Program-made: the position numbers and the translations under genes
The notes under the pieces: model-generated
What the model was told of the DNA's origin: nothing
What the model saw: the letters and a program-made list of their open reading frames with translations, nothing else
Databases searched by the model: none
Shown: piece by piece, positions 1 through 12,500 of the stretch
How positions within the stretch are numbered: the stretch's first letter is position 1
How the letters are laid out: every line of letters begins with the position of its first letter
DNA from: Corythucha ciliata
Lineage: Eukaryota; Arthropoda; Insecta; Hemiptera; Tingidae
Direction: 5' to 3'
Assembly: GCA_038030265.1 (NCBI GenBank)
Contig: CM075938.1
Span: 23,723,009-23,787,008, forward strand
DNA length: 64,000 nucleotides

Positions 1-3000
1 TAGAAACTCTTCTTCTCCCTTTCTGGTTCCTTCGGGCTAAAAATTATAACAAAGCAAACAAAAAGGCGTTATTTAGAACCGGGCAAATGGTTGTAAACGC
101 CGAGTCCGCCTCGATGAATAAAATTGAATTCATTGAAACGCGGGTTAACTGTAATCGCGGGCTGCTGAGGTGTAAAACAAGTACATAGCAATACGATTCC
201 TTTTCCGTCGAACTAGTTGAACTACTTAGTTTTGCGGGATAAGAACACTTCTAAGTAGTGTGAAAGTGAAGTCTACATGCTGTAATTAACTCCTGATGAG
301 GTTTCTTTCTACCGGTGACCGCTAACTCATAATAAACTAATGTAGCGGTGATTTATTAGCCAAGCGGAGTCAAATAACGCTCTGAATTTCTGTTTTCTAG
401 GAGGAGTAATTTTCCAACTCATTCCAAAGCTACAGGCGTTCAAATTTTAGACCCCCCCCCCCCCAACAATCGCAACTCCAATAATACACTTCAGGGCTTC
501 AGGACAACAAAGACGAAGGAAAAGATCCAATTGTTGAAGTTTAGTCATAAAATAAAACTTCTTTCTCCCTCTACACTACATCCCTTTCGTCTCTGATGTT
601 TTTGCAAAAGAAATCAAGAGATTAAATCTCAAATCAGCGAATGAATAAATAATTGAATTATTTAAAGCGAATGTCCTTTAATCTTTTGTTTTGCTTTTTT
701 CCTCTAGATTGTGTGATGAATGAAAGTTGGGGTGCTTTTAGGACAAACACGCTGAGTTTTTTTTCTCTATAATTATTTCTTTCTTTCTTTTATATGTATT
801 TTGTCAGCGTCCCACTTGAAACTCGCCACCCCCCTCCCCACTCGTCAGTTTACCCTGTCTTGTTTGTAGTTCGCTTCAAAATCATACTGAGGCCACCTGG
901 AGACTCTCGAGAAAAAGAACCACTTGACGACCGGAAACCACGCAAAAAGAGTAGGCGACTAAAAACTTCCACTCTCGCTTGAACCGCAGCAGTTTCATTC
1001 AGAGAAAAATTGGTTCATTAAACTCCCGAGAGATCTGTCGAGTGAAACGAATGAGAGAGAAATGGTTAGAGTGTGAGGAAGGGAGAAAGAGATAGATTGA
1101 GTGAGTGAGAGAGAGTTTATTGTTTGAATCAATCTCAGTGAGCTTAAAGGGGTTTAAAAAAAAAAAAAAAGAAGAAGAAAAGAAAACAAACAAAATCGCT
1201 AAAAAGTATTTTGGGAGTGGGCTTCCAGTTTTGAAGAATCGTTTGACTACAAACGTGTTCTACAGTTCCTAAGTCCCCCCCCCCCTAACTTCAAGCAATT
1301 CCCTTGTTTTTAAATTATTTAATGGAGAATGCAATTTAAAATGCTCTCGAACGGAATTTGAGCCGTCTCGTGTCGTAAAGAGGCTGCATAGGTTCGGAAG
1401 AAGCAAGGCAATGCTTGAAGAGGGTCAAGAAAAAGAATTCGGTCTTCTAAAAACTTAATTCTAGTTGTCGTCAACGGCAATAGGGCAATAGTATATGGCA
1501 GCGAATGTTGGTTGGGGGGGTATGGGTCATGTGAAGAAGCCCAGTTAACTTAGCTCTTGTTTGGACACTGAGTCACGTACTCCTTTGGAACGACGCACGT
1601 GGGGATTAAAAGAGTAACTCCGAACGATTTATAAGTTGCTCTCCCGAAGGGCCAAAGGGCTAAGAGGCGAAAAACAGGGACAAAAAAAAATATATATACT
1701 ATCTTATAAAGGACAGAAAGATGTTTCAGGCCAAACTCTTTTGTTCCCTTTTTTCTCTGGGATTGTGCGGAAGGGGATTGTGCGTGAGTGCCGCAACTCT
1801 ATTTTCACCAAATACGCCCAACGCCACCCCCACCTGTTTCCAATTTTCATTTTGGTTAGGAGCAAAATGATAGGTACTACCATCAAACCATCATTCATAA
1901 TAAATTGATTAAGTTTTGAGGGTTTCTGTCTGAGTCCGTCTTCTTTTCGCTCACCAATAACCGACATTTATGTGAAGTGAGAATGGTGGAGGGGTCCGGA
2001 GATTTTTTCCAGTTGCACGCCACTTAATTTCATTGGTATCATTGGATGAACGCCAAAGACATAAAATTCTATGCATTAAAGTTACAGATTTCCCCCTCTC
2101 TCTCAAGCCTTACTCAGCAAGAAGATTTGGGCTAATCGACTTCTATATGAGGCTTCCTTAAATAGTGGAATAGCAGTACAAAAACTTGTTCTTTTTTCGT
2201 GAAATTACAAGGACACTGCGATAATCACTCCCGAAGAGATTGAATCATCGCTATTACCTCCCATCATTTACACATTGATCCCCATTTGAGCCCTTAAATC
2301 GTTTTTACTGGGTTTCCAATCAGCCTGCTGGGGCTGTCCGACTCCTTTTATTCCATGCTCGCGTAGGGAAAGGAAGACGGGAAAGGTTCGTGAAACAAAT
2401 CGAGTCCGAACTGATTTTTTTTTGTTTTCACTTTACTGGCGGTGACATGCTAAGATTGGCCTTTTGTAGCGTTGATATTGCGGTGAAGGTGGGGAGAACG
2501 AGAGAAAAACCTATTAATACGTAAAAAATGGTTTGGATAAAATACTCTGAATAAGCCTCCTTTCTTTTTTATTTTTTCTACTGATTGATTCCCTCTCGGA
2601 GCCCTTTCACTCGCTCGTTCTCTCTCGTTCACACTATGTGAACTGGTTTTGTTGTAAACTAGATTTTTTTTTTTCCTTTTTCACTTGACTCTTCACGAAC
2701 ACACACACAACCACATACATACTCTGACGTAATAGTGGTCGAGGATGAGGAAGGCTACCTGTTACCTGCTGGACCGGTTGATTCGACCCTGGTTCCCACG
2801 CGACTAAAGTCGATGGAGCCCCAGATTTTTTAAAAATGTATTTATCGCTCTACCGGATTTTGTTCATTGAGCGGTGCGTTTTTACTCATTCATTACGATA
2901 GCGTTGAGAGGACTAATTATATTTCGTGGTGGAGGGAGGGGGGTTGAAATGCCGCGGAATCCAAGGGAATAAGGCACTAATTTGTCTATTCGTTCATAGT

Positions 3001-6000
3001 ACATTCGTGTTACTTGATCACGCTTGCAATGAGCGACCCCACTCTCGCTAGGTACTTTTCAACCAATGTCGCTGCACCACTAATTTTACAGGGTTACTAA
3101 CTATGAGAAACGGAAATGGGTTCCAACTCTTAACTTGCCCACCTTCGACCTAACCCATTGGTTACCTTTTTACCTTGTCCATACACCCAATGAGAAGCAA
3201 CTTTGTGCTCTAGCTTTGTTGTGAATGGGATAGTAGTAGTTGGGAGTGGCAGATGGGGTAGAAACTCTTGTTAAAACTTATGGCTTCAACTTTCATTTAA
3301 ATGGACTTTACTTTATATCTTGTTCGAAGTAACGCTAACCTATTAATTGTCCCTTCCGTACCTCAGCCCCTCGTAGCATTTGGCTGGGATCCCATGCGCT
3401 GGATTATCTGTCTCGGCTTTAATCTCTGCGGATTAAAAGTTAGCTTTGATTTTCAATTCCCCAGTCGAGGCATTGAATCAGGGGGGGGGGGCGCTTTCGT
3501 ACTGATAAAACTTTTTATGAACGTTTTACCTAAGAAGATGATCGATTTGAGAGGCAGTCACGAAAACTGTCAATTTTAATTCCTAACATGCAGTTCTTAT
3601 CTGTTGAATGTTAAACATTGCAGAAAGAATGCGTGAAAAACGGGGAATTTCCGTTTCCTAGAACGAAGAAAAGCCTGTGAAAAGTGTTAAACAATCCGAA
3701 GAGTTTTTCTGTACTAAAAAGCTTATAACGATCATTGAAACAAGAAAAAATGATAGAATCAGCTCCTCCCAGTTGGCGATAGAGTCGCTCAATATTGATC
3801 TCGCCACTTCTTGAAGTCTTTGTACTCCACTTTTCTAACGAGCTCTTTAGTCGTCCATGCGGCGGAATCGCCGTCTTGAGAAACACTTCCCACAGCGCCT
3901 TTCGTATATAGAACATTTCCTTTTTTCTGCCCCGTTTATATGTTTTTTAGAAAAAAAAAAAACTGTGATACTTTCCTTTCTTATCTTTTTTCTTCTTATA
4001 AGGAAAAAAATACGTGCCAAGCCTGCACTTTTTGTTTCCTTTTAGTCCCCATCGTTCTGCGGTTCACGTCACAAGGCTTTATTTTTTAGATATACTTGAA
4101 ACTGCCACTATTTGGTACGTTCAAGCACTGCAGATAGCGAGTGATTGAAAGATAAGGGTTGGGCAGGGATTTAGTGTGGGAACATTTTTTTTTTCCGGTC
4201 CATGCTTTAAACTCATTTTTACGATGCATGTAAATGGGTCGGGTGGCGTATGGGATGTCGAGAGTTATAATCTTCACTTGAGGAAATCCCTGTGCACCAA
4301 GGCAACATTCACTTAGAGAAGGACTCCCTTCGGTATTTTGAGAAAAGAACGTTTTAAACGTCTCTTGCCTTGTATGGAGGGGCCGCAGGGAATTTTTCCT
4401 TATTTATAAAGCCCAAAAAACAAAGTCCATTCCCCCTAACCACTCTCAATCCTCGCTCCTTCACTGCTAACTCACACCCGTCCAATTCTTATACACGTTA
4501 TAACAATATTTTTCCGTTCTCATAAAGATTTCAGTCTATAGCTATGGCTCGCGCATTTGCGAAGAAAAAAAAAGTACGTCTTTTCCGGCTAGGAATTGCT
4601 CCTTGCCTACGTGAGAAAAGAATTGGCCGCCACTCAGATATGTACCGGATAGGTATGTGTGGCAGCGAGGAGTGGAGGGGTTACCCCTGAGCCTTCGCTC
4701 TTCTTCTGCTTAAAGAAACTTCATACTTTATTCATAGTTGGAGAGTTGGGGAGGCTAGCCCATCCCCCCCCTCCCGATCCTTTCACGCCACTCTATTATC
4801 CACGTAGGGCATCCCATTCTCCTATTGTTGTGTATTTTACTCTACATGACAACGTAAATCTCTGTTTAAGACACTTGATTGTTTGAGTGGCAGACGCTCC
4901 CCCACCCCTCACACCTTAACTCACACCTTGTTACGGCATGTACGAGTTTTGTAGTCGCAGTTAAGAGATTGGGAGGGGCGGGGGGCACTTTTGATGCTTC
5001 AGGGACCCACGTTTCAAAACAAGTTCTAGAGCAATTGCGAGACAATCAAATTAGTGGTGCGGGCGAAAGATTGAAAAAACTTATGGTAAGACCAAGGGTC
5101 CTCCTGAGCCACATTCCTGTTAATTTGACACCCAGTTTCTAACTCGTCCGTAAAGAGATAGTGAAGAGGAGTCGTCCAGTGTAGATTGGTGAAGGGGCGA
5201 GAAGGGGTTGCTTCTGGTGGCTTTGTAACTTTTGGAAAGTTCTCGCGGTTTTCAAACTTGACCCTGGGAAGCCCTCAAAACCACCCCTGTCTGTAGGCTC
5301 TCGGAGTTGACCTATAAATATTTTGAGGAACAGGAAGGGTGATTCCCTGGATAATGATGTGCTTTGGATTGTTTTATGAATGACATCGTTCTTGCGCACT
5401 TTTTTTTTAGCGCCCGTGGGAACCTCGGCCATGATTTTATTTCCTAGGCCTATCGACTGTGTTGCTAAATATTTCAATGCAGCTCTAGAAGGGAAAAAAT
5501 AAAGGGAATTCTTGGTCCTATCCTATGACTCTTCTTCCTTTCAAATCCCCAGTGTCCTCTACCATTTACGCGCGAACCCGAAATAAGGGCTAGTAGGCTG
5601 AATGGAATGATTGTGTTTCCTCTTCTTTCAACGGTACATTCAAAGGATGAATTCTTGTAAATAAAAAAAAGGAGTGGTGGGTAGTACAAGATGGGGGTGG
5701 GGGATGATAAAAAGGAGTTAGCAGAAATGAGAGGAGAAGCTTCTCTTCGAACGGAAGAATTCCGTTTGGGGTTGTCTGTTTTTTGAATGGGCTGGGGTGA
5801 AGAAGAAGCTTAGCTTTCCCCCAAAGAGTAAACTGGATTTCGACTCAAAGTCTCCGGGTTTTGCTTTCGACCCTTAACCACGTTTCCTGGCCTTCGGGAG
5901 TCAATCCCTCCCCTAACCCTTCACTCTTTTATCGTAACGTCTACTTACGTTGCCCCTATACAAACTTCAAGGCTTTGCCTTAGCTGTTAGGTTTTGTCAA

Positions 6001-6930
6001 CGTAAAAAGGATGTTGGAGAAATAACATGAACAGGGTGCCGGGAAATCCAATAAAAAGGTATTCGTAGGGGAATGGAATGATCCGTCGTAAAACAATGTG
6101 AGTGACATTTGATTAGAAAGGTTTTTCATTGAACTTCTATACCTGTAACTAATTACGTTATATTTAATCATTCAGTACCATCGCCTGCATTCCTGGCCAT
6201 TTAAAAATTTCAAATCCTTTCAAAACAACGGAGTTTTTCTTTAAACCCTTCACGTAAGAAGCACAAACCTTATCCACTTCGACCCCCTTCCCCGCCATAT
6301 AAACCCCTTACAGTTTTTCCCATAGTGTGAAAAAGGAAAAGGGCTGTTTGCATTTCATTAGCATGGTTTTTAATTACAGAAAACTACGAATGGGTGGAGG
6401 GCGGGAAGAAAGCTCTTCTCCTCCGTATACACTATAACCTTTTTCCGTGGCGCATCTTTCTTACTTCCTTTGCTTTATATCTCCTTGAGGAAACTTCTCG
6501 TAATGAACCTCTGAAAAGTAAATGAAAAAAAAGAAGAAAAAAATTTTAAAAAAGCTCCGGATAAGGTATAAAAATATTTAAATTTGTTAGTGTGCGAAAC
6601 GGATTTCATTTTCAAGCGCCACCCCGACACCTTCTAAAATTAACTGAAAATCGTGAGGATCGTTTGTTAAAATGAGTACCGCTGATCTGATAAATTGGAA
6701 AATTCTGACCCATTCAAGGAAGAAGTTTAAATAATAACCAAGATAGGGTTGTGGCGAAAGAGATCCAATGGTAGCACACCTCGGGTGGGGTGAGGGTGAC
6801 TCGAGTTTTCCCCTTGCCTTTCCAGTCTACTTTTCTATAGAATTAGCCCAATTAACTACTTTTGAAAATTAACAGTTCGGCATGATTTTTTGAATTATTC
6901 TCGTGGCTCCCATTTTCATTCCAAAGACAG
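1..6930. other. Unannotated host-like DNA, no gene supported
   Basis: No open frame here has a recognisable domain, and the frames present are under about 115 codons with compositions typical of chance. The stretch holds pyrimidine-rich and purine-rich patches, a run of 13 C at 452-464, 11 C at 1275-1285 and 11 G at 3481-3491, and AG-rich sequence at 1050-1190. No terminal-repeat element, tRNA or satellite array was seen. It could contain introns or untranslated sequence of a host gene, which cannot be judged without transcripts. Confidence 0.6.
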
Positions 6931-6939
6931 GATTGCCGC

Positions 6940-7010
6940 AGACGGGAAAAACTGGGAAAAGTCAGGGAATTTCTTAATTTTGACTCCTAATTCAGGGAAA
7001 AATGAGTGGA
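6940..7010. repeat. GTCAGGGAA-type short repeat, left copy
   Basis: The words GGGAAAAGTCAGGGAATTTC and, after a gap, TTCAGGGAAAAATGAG occur here. A matching stretch (GTCAGGGAAAAGTCAGGGAA) lies at 9445-9505. The two copies bracket the repeat-rich 7.0-9.4 kb block. It may be the edge of a larger interspersed repeat; its class is unknown. Confidence 0.5.
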
Positions 7011-7609
7011 CAGCTTCCCTATTCTATACTTCCTCGTATTTGATGGTTAAACGAAGAAAAACAAATTGAACTAATGCGAGCTCTTCTACCCTCCATCACC
7101 TCCCTCATCTACACCTCATATTGAATATCTTGAGCGTCGAGTTCCACAGGCACCCAGAAAACATGCCAAAGAGTCCAAAACTGGGTTGGCATAGGAAAGA
7201 CCACCGCGCTTGGTCATGGTGGGAGAATCATAGCGCACTCCTCGCCCGTTTGAGCGTGTCATGAGAAACAAATTTGTTTGTTTGCTACCAATGCAAATTC
7301 GTACACTTTATGCCCATTCGCACACGACAGGGGGCATTTCTTTAGGGCCGCCAGTCGTCCCCGGGATAGACCATCGCGGAACGCATTTTGTCCCGGATTC
7401 AAATAGAAATTTCTCATAAAGTATGAGCATAATAATTCTTTGAAAACAGACTAAATAATTTGATTCGAAGACTCAGTTGACCATCTTATAAGGTTATAAT
7501 GAGCGCCCGCAGTCAATTCCGTAGTTCGTGACAAATTCATAAGCTTAATTACTTTTATTAGCTTATGATAAATAGTGATAATGAGCCACATCCACAAAAT
7601 TGTTTATTG

Positions 7610-8100
7610 ACAGAAGTGAAATCCTAAAAATTTCCGTGGAATACAGCTTTGAACGAACCAAATACGTGAAATTTGGGCTTGACAGAGCCAAAATTTGAAC
7701 GGATGGTGAACCGTAAAATCTGGTTTTGCAGAATCCAATTTCACGACATTTGAATTTTCCAAATTTTCGATAAAACGTTCAAAATCTTGAAGTCAAATCC
7801 ATGAATTTGGGGTTTCAAGTTTGTTTCTGAAAGAGCCACACCACAAAAAAGGGTTTTGAAAGGGCCAGAATCGTTAAATTTTGGGTTTGAAAGAGTCAAA
7901 ATCGCGAAATTGGTGTTTCTGAGAGCAAATCCGTCTGCTGAAGGAGCCAAAATTGTTTAGAAAGAATTTTGTGTGAGCGAACCCCCGATTTTTGCGTTTT
8001 TTGAATTAGAAACGCGCCCCTTCATATTGACTGTTACGATACTTCGATAGTCAAATGGTTTGGTTATGAAAGAGCCAAACTCGTGAAAACTCATAATACT
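7610..8100. repeat. Degenerate ~30-bp minisatellite, left part
   Basis: Irregular reiteration of a unit resembling TTTGAAAGAGCCAAAATCG followed by GAAATTGGG. Clear occurrences are around 7675-7700, 7805-7850, 7855-7905 and 8065-8090. Units vary in length and are diverged, so this is an old array. The same unit resumes after the mariner element (8655-8960) and reappears at 32.5-33.7 kb, so the unit belongs to a dispersed family. Confidence 0.65.
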
Positions 8101-8102
8101 AT

Positions 8103-8140
8103 TATATACAGGGTGAGCCACGGAAACTTACTTATTTGAA
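8103..8140 (+). repeat. Left terminal inverted repeat of mariner element
   Basis: Perfect reverse complement of 8613-8650 over 38 bases. Confidence 0.95.
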
Positions 8141-8221
8141 AAAATCGGTGGGGTCGTCGAAGGGGGGAAGATGGCTCATTGGAAGGGGGAGCTCCCCAAT
8201 TTTCGTTACCTGAACCGTTAG

Positions 8222-8534
8222 TTGCCATCATGCTTTGGACAAAAGAGCAGCGGGCGTTCGCACTTCCCCGACCGCCTCATCTCGCTCAGAGGTGATCTCC
8301 CTTGGCCGGCGCGCTCCCCAAATCTGGCTCCATGTGATTTTTTTTTATGGGGCTACTTAAAATCAATTGTTTACGTCGATCGCCCACGAACCACAGAACA
8401 ATATTCGCGCCGCCATTGCCGAAATACCCATCGACATGCTACTCAGAATGGAGAGGAACTTTAAAAATCGCTTAAATCAGTGTTTAAACAATGAGGATCA
8501 TCATTTGATGGATGTTATTTTCAAAACTCTTTGA
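8222..8534 (+). pseudogene. Mariner-type transposase, C-terminal remnant, frameshifted
   Basis: The frame from 8222 encodes the end of a DDE transposase of the Tc1/mariner group. The sequence shows DRLISLRGDLPWPARSPN followed by LAPCDFFLWGYLK; by family knowledge the D of the CDFFLWG motif is the last catalytic acid. The N-terminal DNA-binding helices and the first two catalytic aspartates are absent. After TTEQ (about 8400) the reading frame shifts; the family-like tail continues in the next frame as AAIAEIPIDMLLRMERNF and ends with MDVIFKTL and a TGA at 8532-8534. Deletion plus frameshift make this a dead fragment. The ATG at 8228 is incidental. The transposase class assignment is from motif recognition, not a search. 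Confidence 0.88.
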
Positions 8535-8612
8535 AAAAAAAATTGGGATGTTGTCCTTTACAATAAAAAAAGAATTATTACGAAATCTGCAATACTTTTT
8601 TTTTATTGACCA

Positions 8613-8650
8613 TTCAAATAAGTAAGTTTCCGTGGCTCACCCTGTATATA
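8613..8650 (-). repeat. Right terminal inverted repeat of mariner element
   Basis: Perfect reverse complement of 8103-8140 over 38 bases. Confidence 0.95.
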
Positions 8651-8654
8651 TGTA

Positions 8655-8960
8655 TAATATTATATATAATAGTATTTCAATCAATCAAATTCCGTGAAAT
8701 TGGGGGTTTTGAAAGTGCCAGAAACACAACATTCAGTAGAGCCCAAACCCTCAAAATTGTAATTTGGTTTTTAATGGTCCCAACCTCTACGAAATGTTTT
8801 GTTGAGCGAATATAACCAACGAAATTTGGTTTTTTTGAAAGCTCACGAAATTCTGTTTTTATAAGACTCGATCCATCGAATTTGATTTTTTGATGTGTAA
8901 GGAAGCGAATAATCTACCAAATCGATTTTTTATAGACAAATTTGTGAATTTTACTTATTT
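8655..8960. repeat. Degenerate ~30-bp minisatellite, right part
   Basis: Continuation of the array seen at 7610-8100, for example AATTCCGTGAAATTGGGGG at about 8686 and AACGAAATTTGG at about 8819, spaced by roughly 30-60 bases. The mariner element separates the two parts. Confidence 0.55.
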
Positions 8961-9006
8961 TACATTGGGGAAATTTTCACTACAATTGCGAAGGATTTAA
9001 CCATCA

Positions 9007-9157
9007 CAATATTGACGGAAACGATGTTGTCCTCTTCATTTGTTTGTATTTTACACAGTATCGATTTTCGGACGGCTCACTTATGAACCGTGCGAAAATC
9101 GATTCGGTGTAAAATAAAAACAAGTGAAGACGACAACATCGTTTCCGTTAATATTGT
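9007..9157. repeat. Near-perfect 150-bp inverted repeat (hairpin or small MITE)
   Basis: The left arm begins CAATATTGACGGAAACGATG and the right arm ends with its complement CATCGTTTCCGTTAATATTG. Pairing continues through TTTTACAC and CGATTTTCG, leaving a loop of about 20 bases (9072-9093). A few mismatches and one-base gaps are present. A MITE or a foldback element is most likely; a hairpin transcript could form if it is expressed. No clear target duplication was seen. Confidence 0.8.
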
Positions 9158-9444
9158 CTCAACCTTGGCATCAACGCCAAAAAATATAATTAACCAACAC
9201 AAGTTGTAGGGACATTTTCGGTTTGTTTCGGCCCCGAGCCCAGCCGGAAGCGCCTTGTGAGTCCGAGATTTTGATGGTCGAATTCCGGTAATAATCTATC
9301 CGGACGATTGACCTATCGATTGCCAATTTTGACGCAGGTTAATTGACTAGAACACAATACTACAACTCAGTGACTTTCTTGTCTACAGAATTAATGAGTG
9401 TGTAATTTCGTTGACTTTTTTCTTCCAATGTTACCCGAATTTGG

Positions 9445-9505
9445 ACAGGGAATTTCACGAAACTGGTCAGGGAAAAGTCAGGGAATTCCGTGCGATCCAT
9501 TGCCT
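9445..9505. repeat. GTCAGGGAA-type short repeat, right copy
   Basis: GGACAGGGAATTTCACG, then GGTCAGGGAAAAGTCAGGGA. Same words and orientation as the copy at 6940-7010. Confidence 0.5.
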
Positions 9506-9509
9506 GAAT

Positions 9510-12500
9510 GAAAGTACGCTGTCTTAGGGTTTTTTTTAAGCGTAAGGGCTGGAAGAAATTTTACTTTTGTTTTGCTTTGACACGAAAAGTTTCTCCGTCC
9601 CTTTTTTCTTTTTTGGTCATACGAGTCTCACTCCACGCTCCAGCGTCCATCTTATGTCGAACTTCGTACGAGATGGGTAAACATTTATAAGAAAAGAAGT
9701 TAAAATTGTCCCTCGTCCATCCCTCAAAACGCCAAAAAAAGAAACTTTGCCCCATAGTCGAACATTGAGGCTGAAAATAAATGTATAAATAATACTTAAG
9801 AAAAACTTTCGGAAGACCCCCCCCCCTTAATCCTGTTTTTACTATTATCTTCTCCCTCAAGGGAGGCTTTATTTATAAGTTGGATACCTGAAACTTGGAT
9901 AGATAAGTATTTAGAGCAGCGAATAAAAAAAATATAATTATCAAAAAGAGGAAGGGAGATCATCATCGCGGGAAAAAATGAATACCTAACGATTTTTTAC
10001 TGCCATAAACTAGCCCCCGTAAAAATAATGTGCAGAGTAGTGAGTAGAGCAATGAAGATTGACCATTCATACCTAACATTCCTAATTGCTTAAAAACTGA
10101 CGTTGATTGAAAGCCGTTGAACGATCAAAATGTGGTAAGCGTAAGTATTTATATGTACATAAGTAGATACATAATACAGTATAATTATTTTAAACAAGTT
10201 TAACCAGTCTGTCAGCCTTTTCTGTCCCTCTAGCCCCCCCCCTCCCGCAGTAACTACTAGTGTTAATATGTTAAAAATTTCTTGCTGGATAGTATCAGAG
10301 AGAAAATAAAGAATTGCTCCTTTTTTTCAAACAAACAAATTAGTCCCCTAGCCTTAATTAGAAATAAATGACGCTGGGATAAAAACTTCAACTTGAAAAC
10401 GCTGTTATTTATAGCTAATTTATAATGTACGCTCGATATTAAGAAATTCTCCAAAAAAAGGGCAATTAAAGAGGTCCGAACGATAGAAAGGGGGGTGATC
10501 CCTAGTCCCTTTCCGCATCACTGGGTTGCTTCCTTAATGGGAGGAATGACGCGGTATTTGGGTTGTGGATGATTTAAACGAGTTAAGAGACGGAAATCTC
10601 ACTCGAAAATTAATTAATAAACTGAACTGGGGAGGATTAAAAAACAATTAGAACTACCGTGGTGTGGGGTTGGGGTTTTGGTGAGATGATGGAGGAGCAA
10701 GCTTTAAATCATTATGAAACGCTACGGAGTGTGAGAAATATAGGAAGATGAGATGCCTGTATCGTTCTAGTCTTTGCTACTATCTTTCGCTATAAAACCC
10801 AGTACTAATCAATGCCGTCAATTCTAAACGAAGGGGATGGCTGCACATTTTTTGTTCCGTATAAAATATCCCGAGTCTTGATTAAAAGCCAGCGACTACG
10901 TTTAAAAATTGGTGGTGATTTCTTTGGATGCTGTTTACTAACTACAAAGCAGGACATTTGGTGATGCTAAATCACATTTTTCTGGTTGTTTTGTGTGTGG
11001 GTGTGTGTGGCGGGGGAAGGTACCCACTTTCGCTCTGTTATGGGCGAAGGTGAAGGGTCGTGTCGCAAGGCCCAGTTGCCCACGTATGTGACCTATCACA
11101 CCCCGAATCCACAACTCCACAGTACAGGGGAGAGTGGAAGGAGGGGTTTGCTTCGGTTATTCCCACGCGTTTTCCGTTAGTGTTAGGGTGGTGTTCGGGG
11201 GTGGAAGCTTTAGTTGAAATATGAGCGTTAACTCACATTTCGGGGAAATGTAATTTATCATTTTAGTTTTTGAACTCTTCCCAGCGTAGAGAGGGTAGGT
11301 GTAGAGGACAATTTTCCCATTTTTTTGCGTTTCAATCTCAATGTGTTTTTCAGGTATTAATGATTTGTTTATTAGTCGTATACTTGAACATGATTCTGAG
11401 TGTGACAGAGCGCGCTGTTCTTAAACAGTCCTTATTTACGAGTCTAAATCTAGACCGCGCTTCCGTGAGCAATACGGAAGCCGAGTTTTACCGTTAATAA
11501 GTTAACCGAGAAAGCTAATTTTACAATTTAAGGGAATCTTTAAGAGGGAATAAACAATTCATGTATATACTTGATGCCGATGTCTCTCCTACTTTCCGGA
11601 ACAAAGTTTTCTCCTCTCCCTCCACCGTACTTCCCATCATCATTCGCATTTCGGATGATTGTCTTTTGTCTCCAAATACTCGGTGGGAGGCTCCTTTCTC
11701 TGTTTCTCTCCCACTATCTCACACTCTCTCTCACGCTCACACACATCCACTCTTGAAAACCTGGGGCCCACCAGCCTCTCTTTCCTCATACCAACTTCTG
11801 TTCTCTCGAGGGCACTGCTGTTGAGGGGGTGTTGAGGGGGGAGGGAGAGAGGTGGAGGGGTTTCTGTGGTTAAGACAATAGGTTTTTGAAGGGAAATGTG
11901 ATTGTAAAAGCTATGGCACCTCTACAGGGAACAATCGAAACTTTTGTCACGGTGTTAATTGGATCTACACGTTTTGAAATGTTGGAATTCAGCCCCCCAC
12001 CCCCAATCCATTAGTAATCCCACAATGTGACGCCAACTTGGAATTTGAATGGCGTTCCGATTTTTGTTATGTTGAGGTTTTCGATTCCCCCTCCGACGTT
12101 TTTTTTTTTTTTTTAAATTGGTTCATTCTTGTACCATTCAAGGTTCGGCGTTTGAGGAAATTGAAGACGCGAGTTTTAAGGACCCATCAGATGCGGATGT
12201 CATACGCAGTACCTCCTCTATTTCGGGGTTCTATTCACTATCGTAGTCATTTATACCCCCCTCCCCGTTCCAAACCTTATACATCTCATGATCAGGCCTT
12301 GCTTTTTTCATTTTACGCGTCTCCTCGCATCAGCTTTCATCGCGCCTTCTACATTTCCTCCGAAATCGCTCCCTCAGATAATCGCATATTTCACTAGTAA
12401 TATGACGGAGAGGGGTGGTCGTTTCCACATCAAGAGCCGCGAAAGGGGCGAGGTGCATGACTTTCCCATTGAACGAAGTGTTCAAGTTATTCTGTTACAT

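Larger units (their letters stand above)
8103..8650 (+). mobile_element. Internally deleted mariner/Tc1-type transposon
   Basis: The ends form a perfect 38-bp inverted repeat (8103-8140 and 8613-8650) starting TATATACAGGGTGAGCC. The outermost bases are an alternating TA stretch, consistent with the TA target used by the Tc1/mariner superfamily, so the exact boundary cannot be fixed within it. At about 548 bp the element is far shorter than a full 1.2-1.4 kb relative. It keeps only the 3' part of the transposase frame. The undiverged termini suggest relatively recent mobility, presumably driven from an intact copy elsewhere. It sits inside the ~30-bp minisatellite. Confidence 0.9.

Noticed and set aside
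2735..2825. Possible tRNA (GGTTGATTCGACC and T6 downstream)
   Set aside because: No consistent cloverleaf; the D and anticodon arms do not pair.
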